From: Pohlia nutans
Taxonomy: Eukaryota; Streptophyta; Bryopsida; Bryales; Mniaceae
DNA length: 64,000 nt
Direction of reading: 5' to 3'
Assembly (NCBI GenBank): GCA_022496805.1
Contig: CM040106.1
Span: 3,844,001-3,908,000, forward strand
The position numbers and the translations under genes are program-made. Shown here one piece after another: positions 48,327 through 56,120 of this stretch; position 1 is the stretch's first letter, and each line of letters opens with the position of its first letter. The notes under the pieces are model-generated. The model was not told the origin of the DNA. It searched no databases and worked only from the letters and a program-made list of their open reading frames with translations.

Positions 48327-48668
48327 CTCAAGAGAATTAATTGGGTATGCAGCGTCTTCATAAAACTTTCTCTGAGGCACCCTATCAGACTGAGGACGCG
48401 AGCGACGAGAAGTAGAGGGTTCTCGTGACCGCAAAGGAGAAGGTGAGGACTTGGGCACAAGACGGGTACCACCGTTAGGGGGGCTGTCTACTACACCATG
48501 TTGAATTGGCTAAATGGAAAAGTCCATCGTTGACTGGGCCGTAGCTGCCGAGCAGAAGAAGTTTCCACTACTGAGTATACCATACTGGCCGTAGTCCATG
48601 ATAGAATCGATGGACGCTGTGCATTGGAGGGCAGCACCGTGGGATGGATCGGCAACGGCATACCTTGC
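48327..48668 (-). CDS. Internal exon with one in-frame TAG, unknown protein
   Basis: Acceptor TCTCTTTAG|GCAAGG at 48,669/48,668 and donor CTTGAG|GTACGA at 48,327 delimit 342 bp (114 codons, phase 0 on both sides). The reading starts ARYAVADPSHGAALQC and contains MDYGQYGILSSGNFFCSA, then a TAG at 48,510-48,512, then Pro/Ser-rich basic sequence. The clean exon borders and open frame apart from one TAG suggest a recently damaged gene. The TAG is one transition from CAG. Confidence 0.5.
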
Positions 48669-48669
48669 C

Positions 48670-48991
48670 TAAAGAGAATTAGCAATGAGGTCAAATCCCA
48701 GCAGCGCATTGTAACAAAACAAAATATTCCAAGCAGTAGAGAAAAGAGGAAAAAAATGATGCTAACTGAATAAGGGTGCGACGAAGACATAACACATTCA
48801 AGGGATAGCATTCAAGCGTTCATAAAATTCATCTCACAGAGTACACAAGTGAAAATGTTATGAAGACAAAGGTATATTACAATTACAATGAATTATACAG
48901 ATCAGTCAAGGCGACCAAAGATCGAACCGAGTAGTCTAAAACGGCTACATCACTAAGAGAAGGGCGTCCAGCGATAGTACAATACAATGAA
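48670..48991. other. Intron or spacer between minus-strand exons
   Basis: Non-coding; no splice site linking the HAD exon to the following exons could be fixed. Confidence 0.35.
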
Positions 48992-49741
48992 CTAGGAACT
49001 AGGCAGACTACGAGATGCGCGTACAGCCTCCATGAGGAGGTTGTACAGCCAAGGGTCGGGCTCGTCGCAGAGCATCCGCCGCCCAATATTATTGTCCCTG
49101 CGGAAAGATAACAACCCTGGGCCAGGACTGCGATGTAGACGCCGAAACCATGGAAGGAGAACATCAGAGAAAAAATGATCGCCCGCACCGGCCCCGACGT
49201 AGGACCAAAAGTCATAGAGGACTACATTCTGGGGCTCATTCAAAATGTGCTTATTGGGGCTCTCGTCCACTACAATGGTGTTTGCAGACGTGAATCTGCC
49301 ACCACGGCCTGTGAACAGCTTGTCAAGATTCTTAAGGAACAAGTCCTTATCAGTGCCAGGCACTTTGAAGGTGGACACCCTGCCGCGCCTATTCCTACAC
49401 TTGAGGGTTTCGCACGAGTCCTGGCCAAGTACAAGGGAAGAGAGCTGGATGCCGCGGAACAAATATTGTACTACCAAGTCAGTGGTAGACTTCTTCATCG
49501 AGCTCCAGACGGTAACGTCTGCGATCATGGTCAGGTCCCGGAGGAAAGAGTAGCAGAGAGGACGCACGTAGACTACTTTGGGCCCCACTATAGCCGGGAC
49601 AACGGCTGAATGCGGCGCCGAGTAGTCGTTAAAAGGCGTACGCGTAGTCCGCGATTTCAAATCCTCACAGACGCAAAGGATTCCACTCACGTCCCGGACG
49701 ACATTGAGCCATTTTTTCGGCGGCCTAAGCCAGTTACAATC
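48992..49741 (-). pseudogene. HAD/FCP1 (NIF)-type domain exon
   Basis: An acceptor at 49,742 (CAGTTCAG|GATTGT) opens a frame ending at the TAG at 48,992. Motif order fits the FCP1/NLI-interacting-factor HAD group: RDVSGILC (the nucleophile Asp kept, but the second Asp of DxD is Ser), then DVTVWSSM (motif II), a cap region with GQDSCETL, the VPGTDKDLFLKNLDKLF stretch, then TIVVDESPNKHILN (canonical DD is DE). The changed residues suggest a binding or pseudophosphatase role, or decay. Function of the intact relative would be dephosphorylating a protein tail. It is on the same strand as, and downstream of, the methyltransferase-like exon. The phase does not connect cleanly to the upstream exon, so a missing exon or damage lies between. 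Confidence 0.6.
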
Positions 49742-49861
49742 CTGAACTGATACATTTCGGACGACATCGTATCGAAAATGGTAAACGATCGAGGGGAGCG
49801 CGGAGACTCAAAAAAAAAAAAAAAACAAACAAACGATCACTAAGAAACGTATCGAACGCAC

Positions 49862-50034
49862 CTGAAGGCCGGAAGTCTTGATGGACTTCGCACTGACTGA
49901 TTCCCTTCAACCTTCACTACATATCCGTCCTCGAGGAAGTCCGCCTTGTCCAGCTCTAAGGCGTCGTGTGCAATTAGAGTCCACCATTCTGTACTCGAAT
50001 TGGAACCGACAGCATAGCTGTTCACGTACCACAT
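49862..50034 (-). pseudogene. Exon joined to the methyltransferase-like domain
   Basis: Acceptor TTTGTGCAG|ATGTGG at 50,035/50,034 and donor CTTCAG|GTGCGT at 49,862. Read in phase 0 from the exon ending at 50,469, the reading continues MWYVNSYAVGSNSSTEWWTL and WTLIAHDALELDKADFLEDG. I see the same small-domain layout in other TE proteins from memory only. The downstream phase does not match the HAD exon, so another small exon or a frameshift is needed between them. Confidence 0.5.
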
Positions 50035-50089
50035 CTGCACAAATAACACGGGAGTCATGAACTGAGTTAAAGGTCGATGAAATGGAGGA

Positions 50090-50455
50090 ACAAGAAAGAC
50101 TTAGATCGACTCGACCTAAACTTTGACGGAGAGGCAGGTTTAAACTATGACGGAGAGACAGGCAACCATAGAGGAGGAAGTTTCAGGTCGAAACGAGCTG
50201 AAGAGAGGGGAAACTGTGAAGGTTAGGTCGACTTGAGCTAACACGACAGGGGTTTAGGTCGATGCGACCTGAATGAACACAGGATTAGGTCGACTCAAGC
50301 TAACACTACAGCGGATTAGGTCGACCCGATCTGAACCTACAGAGAAGGACTACCGATAGTAGGTTTAGGTCGACCCGAGCTAACACTGCAGATGTTTAGG
50401 TCAACCCAAGCTAACACTGCAGATGTTTAGGTCAACCCGAGCGGAAGATCGAGTC
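50090..50455. repeat. Intronic GGTCGAC repeats with 31-bp tandem part
   Basis: The word TTTAGGTCGACCCGA and variants recur many times from 50,095 to 50,450. At about 50,363-50,440 it forms a 31-bp tandem (GTTTAGGTCAACCC, then AAGCTAACACTGCAGAT). The whole stretch lies between the exons at 50,034 and 50,469. Confidence 0.75.
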
Positions 50456-50468
50456 TTGCTCTACGTAC

Positions 50469-51290
50469 CAAAGCAGCACAAGTGATCTTGGATCCCGCGT
50501 AGACGGAGAAGATATTCGACCCCGCTATCGTGAATAGCTTCATGAGCGACAAGTAGAACTCCATTCTGAGTTCCCCCCTGAACAGGCAGTACTGCAACTC
50601 ATTGTACGCCTGAGGCTTCGTATATACCATCGTGTCTGGCGCCTTGAAGTTGTCCAGGACTCGCACCATTGGTATCTCAGGGTTTTGCAAGAAGAGGAGC
50701 TCCACTTTTGCTCGCGCCTTCTAAAAAATTGCCGGCAAGTCGTACAGACGCTCGTTCTTAGCCGGAAGGTCGAAGACATACTTTTTCTTGTATTTGTGGA
50801 GGACATCGTCGCTCTCCGCAAAATGAACAGCCTGGTGCATCTCCTCCATGTCGGTGCAGATTTTGAGCCACGCAGGCACTTGATTGAAGTCCGGTTCACC
50901 TCTCCTTTTCAGAGAGGTCATGAACTCGTAAAAGTACGGCTTCCCCGTACTAGACTTCTCTTTGTACTCCACCCCGGGGAAGTACCTAAAGTCGATGACC
51001 CCCAATCTCTAGAATTTAACGTCGTCGACTGTCCAGACGCCGTCCGCCCACTCGGAATGGATGTTTTCCTTCGGGTCGTATGGCCGGTAGTGAGCCTCTC
51101 CAGACGGTTTGTCGAATTCTTTTCGTTTTTCCAGGAAGACTTTGAAGAATTCGTACGTGTGGGGTGAGATGTCCGCGGTCTTCTTATTTTTGCTCCTCAC
51201 CTGCTTGGCCTCTTTGAAGTATTGCTCTCCCGGCCGCTCGAGGAGGACATTCATGGTCGCCCTCGTGACGTTGTAGTCCTTCTTGAACTG
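50469..51290 (-). pseudogene. DNA methyltransferase-like (beta-class order) exon
   Basis: Minus-strand frame 51,254 to 50,469 is open except for TAG at 51,009 and TAG at 50,721. Its end, before a donor (CTTTG|GTACGT), reads GELRMEFYLSLMKLFTIAG, then SNIFSVYAGSKITCAAL. The shape (Arg-rich turn, helix, then a strand with a glycine-loop and a helix) is where motif I, DPFxGxGTT, lies in beta-class N6/N4 DNA methyltransferases. The loop is degenerate (VYAGSK), so AdoMet binding is doubtful. The upstream part (51,250-50,760) may hold the rest of the catalytic domain; a DPP motif was not clearly seen here. Assignment is by pattern and by the ParB-like N-terminus upstream. Confidence 0.45.
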
Positions 51291-51299
51291 CCTCGGGCA

Positions 51300-51796
51300 C
51301 TAATTCCCCCGCCGGATTGAAGAGCCCAAGAGAACGATCGATATTGTGCAATTCCCTTTTTAAAAAGGTACTTCCGCTTCCTCCTCTCCTCCCATTTCTT
51401 GGTAGAATAGCACCTGTCTAGAACCAAGGATATGGCCTTAATCGTGACTTTCGGGTAGTCCTTGGTCCACTTGGGGTTCTCGCAATGAAGGATATGCTTT
51501 GCCAATTTTGCGAGGTCGTCGTAGGTTAAATTTCCCAGCCACTTGAAGAACTCGCACATGAGATTCCCACTCTCGGGATTCCAGTTGGCCTTTTCATTGA
51601 ACATCCCATCACTATCCGGGTCATGAAGCTCGCCGGCACCTGTGCTTGAGATCACTCCGCTCCAAAGATCAAACACGTTGTCCGGCGCAGTGATTAGTTT
51701 CAGCTCATTGTGGATATTGATCAACGCTTTGGCATTACTTTTCTTTGCGTCTCTCTGCGCCTGCGCCAAGTCGAACATCGAGAACCGCAGCCTCAT
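51300..51796 (-). pseudogene. Middle region of the ParB/methyltransferase-like gene
   Basis: A long minus-strand frame reads as folded protein: QRDAKKSNAKALINIHNELK, then NVFDLWSGVI, WNPESGNLMCEFFKWLG, then PKVTIKAISLVLDRCYSTKK and WEERRKRKYLFKKGIAQY. A frameshift at the TTTTTAAAAAGG run near 51,360 moves the protein-like reading to another frame (LHNIDRSLGLFNPAGELVPE), and a second shift near 51,270 leads into the methyltransferase-like exon. Two frameshifts and no shared start make it a pseudogene. Confidence 0.5.
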
Positions 51797-51839
51797 AGCA
51801 GCTTGAAACTCCTGCAGGGGGTACGTACACCGTTAGCTA

Positions 51840-52093
51840 TTATACAGTCATTTAGGTCGATTTGATCTAACCAAAAAAATGCTAGTTGAGCGCATGGATT
51901 GCAAGGTAGTAGGCAAGACAGGGCACAGAACGAGCGCATTAGGTCGAGGCGACCTAACTTGATGTCGTCTCGGATCTACTCCATGGGATGGACTACGAAG
52001 CGTATTAGGTCGACTCGATCTGAACATTACTTTGAATTTTGTTTTGTTTTTTTTGGACTCCCTCGTCCTAGAGGCTTGATAAGCCGTTCCTAC
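51840..52093. repeat. Intron with GGTCGAC-type palindromes
   Basis: Intron between the exon ending at 52,094 (donor CATGCAA|GTAGGA) and the exon upstream of 51,796. GGTCGA words occur near 51,853, 51,938 and 52,008. Confidence 0.6.
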
Positions 52094-53586
52094 TTGCATG
52101 AGTTCTTTTGTGTTCTTAGGGCGCTCGAGATTTATCCATACTTGCTGCGCTCCCAATATGTTTGTCGCTCATGACGGCTTGATGGTGCCGAAGTGGTTGA
52201 CGCGGTTGTAGTAGGCGGAAATTTGACGAAGTTTTTCGCTATTCTCCGTCCACACGACAAAGCACTTCCATGACGCGAAGTCTTTGAGGTCTTTCTCGTC
52301 AATCCCTTCTCCGTGCATCATGTAACTAGCTTTGATGCTGTGCTGCCCATTGATGAGCCAGAACTTTCATTTTTGATGGCGTCCCAGCTAGTCGGTTTAG
52401 TGGCCTGGTCGACAGGCATTACGCACAAGGTCTGCTTCGTGCACCTATCTGGCATGCTGAGAAGGAAGGTCATGATCTTTCTCGCATGATCCGGCTCGTA
52501 ATTCTTGATGTTCATGTGCGGAGGCGCATCGATTAGTTGTTCGATGGGGATTGATTTTTTATCCTCGATCTCGAACAGGAACACGTCAGTGCAAGATGAC
52601 CAGAACGTCCTGTATGCTTATGCCGAGCGCGCGTAGTCGGGTTTGTTGTTGCCGACCAGGGACTTTGGTAATTCCGTCACACCGGACGCCAAACTATCCT
52701 CGTTGACAGCCTCAGGCGCCGACTTCTCTACAGGTTGCCTCCTCTTTGACGAGGAGGGGAGGTTGCTCTGGCGTAGTGCTCCAGAAGGTGTCAAAGGAGT
52801 GCTCAGCTTGCGTTTACCTCGGCTCTGTTGGGATCTTGCTGTTGGCGAGAAGTTGCCCATGGATCCCGCACTCCCTCCTTGGCTCCGGTTATCGAGGGAC
52901 ACGCTTACAGGTGCCATTGATTTTTGATGCATGTTTAGCTTTGATTTCAAGACGTCGAAGTTCTGGATCAGCTTGCGGATTTTTTAGCAGATCCCTGCCC
53001 CATGCAGCGGCTGACCGTTGCTACTCTGCAAGTATTTATTGTCATATTGGTCCTCCAGCTCCTTGATGCACCCACTAAACTCGGTCGTTTCAAGAGAAAG
53101 TAGTAGGAGGATGATGTTGAATGGGATCACAGCCGAGTCGAAGGTGAGCGTGAAGTTGTACTGCTGCTTCTTATTCCATTCCGTTCTCGTTGTGACGCAA
53201 TGAAACATAATCTTGGATCCTTCAGCCGCGCTGATGTCCTTGATCTTCTCGTGGTATGAAAGAGGCAGGAAGGCCGGCGCATTCTTGGCCTTTGTTATCA
53301 AACAAATGTCTCGTGTATTCCCTATCATGTGTAGGCTCCAGAACTATTGCAAGTCCTGGTCTTTCATGTCCCAGAACTCCCCAATGTTCACCAGGTCGTC
53401 GCCCGTCTGGTCATCATCCGCGTGTGGCTGATGAGCTGCCCTCTCGTAGTAGAGCTGGAAGTTTGGCCTGGCTTGTTCCTTTGGTGTCTTCCTCTCTGTT
53501 GCCATTCTGTTCACAGCGTGGACAGACAAAGATTTAGGTCGGTACGAGCTAAAATGTGCGACACAGATATCCGCATGCCTCTTCAT
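52094..53586 (-). pseudogene. ParB-like N-terminal exon of the ParB/MTase/HAD gene
   Basis: The minus-strand reading runs in one frame from 53,586 to 52,370 with TAG at 53,344, TAA at 52,984 and TAA at 52,618. It then shifts frame near 52,365 and continues to a donor at 52,094, with TGA at 52,169. Parts: an acidic start; HCVTTRTEWNKKQQYNFTLT; a helical segment (ETTEFSGCIKELEDQYDNKY); a Ser/Gln-rich linker; then NIKNYEPDHARKIMTFLLSM, a LCVMPVD strand, WLINGQHSIKASYMM and CFVVWTENSEKLRQISAYYN. The last blocks resemble ParB/Srx-type domains, where a strand is followed by an N/D-G-Q/x-H-R/S motif. ParB-methyltransferase fusions are known in phages and plasmids. This is inference from motif and context. 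Confidence 0.4.
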
Positions 53587-53599
53587 TAAATACCAATTT

Positions 53600-54157
53600 T
53601 ATCATGCATGATCACCAGTGGCTAGAAACTAGGACGTCTAGTTCGATGAGTACCACATCATAATTTAGCTCGGGACGAGCTGAATATTAGACTGGCTTGA
53701 ATGTTATATGGTTGTAGTACACTTCATATGTATCATACATATAGTTCTTTAACTAGGACTCTTTAGGTCGATCGGACCTAAATATTAATTATAGTGAAGG
53801 ACTTTGGGTATTTAGGAGTTACGGATATAATTTGTGGTTCCTATGAGTATACTTTAGGTTCAAGGGGATTCTGTGGGATTTTGAGAGCTTCGTCCCGGCT
53901 TGGGGGCAGGACGTTTTGGGCCATTCAGGTCGACTCGACCTGAATGAGTTTTTTAATTATGATCAATCATTCAGGTCGACTCGACCTGAATGAGTTTTTT
54001 TCTTGCTTACCGTTATCAATTGATTATATTATATGGTAATTTAGTTTGGGTCGACCTAAACGGACTGCAATTTTATTGCACTTGGGGTAACTTAGGTCGT
54101 TTCTAATTGATGTTATTCTAGGTTTTCGTTCTATTGAAAATAAGTAATTTTAATTTA
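53600..54157. repeat. GGTCGAC-type palindromes upstream of the transposon
   Basis: Two identical 25-nt palindromes (CATTCAGGTCGA, centre C, then the reverse complement of the first 12 nt) lie at 53,922-53,946 and 53,968-53,992. Variants lie near 53,540, 53,765, 54,048 and 54,155. The non-coding repeat continues beyond the transposon at 61,210, so the transposon inserted within it. Confidence 0.85.
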
Positions 54158-54161
54158 GGTC
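54158..54161 (+). other. Target-site duplication, left copy (GGTC)
   Basis: GGTC directly before the left inverted repeat, matched by GGTC at 61,210-61,213. Confidence 0.8.
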
Positions 54162-54194
54162 ATTAGGCACAAAACCGGGCCTCCAGAAGACCTC
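54162..54194 (+). repeat. Left terminal inverted repeat
   Basis: 33 bp beginning ATTAGGCACAAAACCGGG; positions 12-33 equal the reverse complement of the right end. Mismatches at positions 4, 8 and 11. Confidence 0.9.
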
Positions 54195-54468
54195 GACTTT
54201 GCATCGCTGCCCAAACACAATTAAACGTATTGATTAGTCTGCCCGAAGTTGTTCTGACCTGGGAGATCATCGTACAGAACATCATGGAGAGGGATTTTGA
54301 CCAACCAGTAACAACTTTGCTGGCAGACACAATCTGAAGCCTTTCGCGCATAAAACGCCTTGCTTTTCAACTGTTGACGCATGGTACTTGTTGCGCGAGA
54401 ACTTGAGCGGTGTTTCTTTTCACGAGGGTTTGATGAATGTGTTTTATGTCGTGAGAGTCTGATGAGCA

Positions 54469-54540
54469 TTTGTGAGCGCTAGGGTTTGTGAGCGCCTGTG
54501 TTTGTGAGCGTCTGTGTTTGTGAGCGCTAGGGTTTGTGAG
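54469..54540 (+). repeat. 16-bp subterminal minisatellite
   Basis: Four and a half units of TTTGTGAGCGCTAGGG / TTTGTGAGCGCCTGTG type start at 54,469, 54,485, 54,501, 54,517 and 54,533. Such subterminal arrays often bind transposase in plant DNA transposons; that role is inference here. Confidence 0.85.
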
Positions 54541-54594
54541 GTTTGCCATGAATCCAGAAAGCAAAGTGCAAGGGTGATTTTATTTATTGAGCAG

Positions 54595-56103
54595 GATGAA
54601 GGGAATTGGGTACCGCTCAAAGTGGAGGTTAATTCTTGGGTCTGTTTAAACCCGGGGAATAGGGGAGGTCATGCAAGGGATGCAATGAGGCACAGTGGCA
54701 CAAATATTACAGGAAGTTATAAGGCCAGAGTAGTGAAGTTTCGATTGAATAGGTCGGGGGGTGTTGCATCTGTGTTGGTGAACCATGCGTACATGTATCG
54801 CCAATTATGTCTTGACCCAACAATACCAAATGTTCAAACAACAGCAATTAATTGTAAGTCCTCACCAGCTTGAAGTCAATTGCTTGCAATTTCAGAAGTT
54901 TTTTTTTTCAATTGCCTTGTTTGCAATTTCAGAAGTTTTTTTTTTTTTTTTTTTTTTTTTTTCCAATTGACTTGCTTGCAATCACTAGTAGCAAACCTTG
55001 TTAAAGAAAACATAGAATGATATGCCACGTTGAATGTGTTATGGATAAACAAGGTTACACAATTTTCACGTTTTATTGTTTATCCATAACACAATCAATG
55101 TGACATTTTTATGTTATATCTAACAAAGTTTTCTACAAGTGAATTGATTTTCAATTGACTTGACTTGTTTACAAAACCCTCAGCTTAGCTCAATAAAATT
55201 TTCATTGCATGCACAGATTTGTATCCATCTGGCTACGAAGATTGGATTGATCCCAAAAGCATATTAGGAGTTATCGTAGTACTGCATGCGGAGATTGGGG
55301 AAGCAATTCGTGGGTCACGTTCCTACAAAGAGCTACTAGATGATAGTGTTTTTTTTTATAATGCCGCATTTAAACTTGCTGATCTCCCAGCAACATATGG
55401 ACAACTAATACCAATCCCCCTTCCTCCGTTTCACTCCTCTGAATGGCCATTACCGGATATGGCAACTAGTGAGGCGTTCAGGACAAAATTCTGGCATGAT
55501 TTTCAAGAATCGATGAAACCAAGCACAAGCAGTAAAATAACTCATTTGTCATGGTTTGTCCCGATAGGTGTCTTCATAGACCTATTTGCTATTGCAGAGG
55601 AAAATATGCACAAAACCCCAACAATGTTTGTTTTCAAACAAGCTTCAAAGGAGTTGTGTGCATCACTAATGGACAGTGGTTGGGATAGTAAGACCACAGA
55701 TGGACCGGATTTTATTAGAGTAGGAGTTGATCATGCTTCTTTATCTTTCCGATACCACATTGGCAGATCCACTTTGTATGCTACTTTTATATATAACCGA
55801 TATAGGAGGATAGCCTCGGGTACATGGGAGGCAATTGATCAATCAGAACTAGAGATACCAGTCACTCTACATTGCGAAATAGGAAACTACAATCAAGATA
55901 TTGATGTAGGCTTATCGTGGTCCTTTTCTGACATTAGACAAGAGATTAGTATGTAGATTGGACCAGCAGCAGAAACCGATTTCAAAATGTGGATACTAGA
56001 CGTCAACAACAAAGTAGTGAAGGTGAATATGAGGAATGAGAAAAAACATACAGCGGCGATGGTACTCCCTCCTAAAAGACTTAAACTTGTCCCCCAATTC
56101 TAG
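54595..56103 (+). CDS. Partner gene of the transposon, unknown function, one in-frame TAG
   Basis: I do not recognise this protein. An upstream exon may be missing. The first identified exon runs from an acceptor (TTTATTGAGCAG|GATGAA at 54,594/54,595), or further upstream in the same open frame, to 54,853, where a donor (AATT|GTAAGT) follows. The next exon starts at 55,217 (GCACAG|ATTTGT). Phases agree (1 nt left over plus 2). The 363-bp intron contains a MITE and a T run. Protein features: NSWVCLNPGNRGGH early; the second exon has DWIDPKSILGVIVVLHAEIG, a Pro-rich segment (PIPLPPFHSSEWPLP) and VDHASLSFRYHIGRSTLYA. TAG at 55,954 stops it, but the frame stays open to 56,103 with a basic KRLKL end, so the TAG is probably recent. 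It is convergent with the transposase-like gene, 17 bp apart. Confidence 0.7.
54936..54962 (+). repeat. T27 run in the intron
   Basis: A run of 27 T in the intron, within a short direct-repeat block in which TTGCAATTTCAGAAG precedes a T run twice. Confidence 0.9.
54983..55141. mobile_element. 159-bp CACTA-like MITE in the intron
   Basis: Starts CACTAGTAG and ends CTACAAGTG, so the terminal repeats begin CACT(A/T)GTAG. The inverted repeat extends inward for about 70 bp, including 27-bp arms at 55,026-55,052 and 55,076-55,102 with two mismatches around a 23-bp loop. A 3-bp AAT duplication (54,980-54,982 and 55,142-55,144) matches the CACTA superfamily habit. No coding capacity. It would fold into a long hairpin in the transcript's intron. 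Confidence 0.8.
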
Positions 56104-56120
56104 AGAAATTTGTTAAACTT

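Noticed and set aside
47884..56103. Reassigned stop codons (TAG/TAA as Gln)
   Set aside because: The 966-codon gene at 56.1-60.7 kb has no in-frame TAG or TAA although it uses normal CAG and CAA for Gln, and several relics also have frameshifts. Decay explains the stops better.
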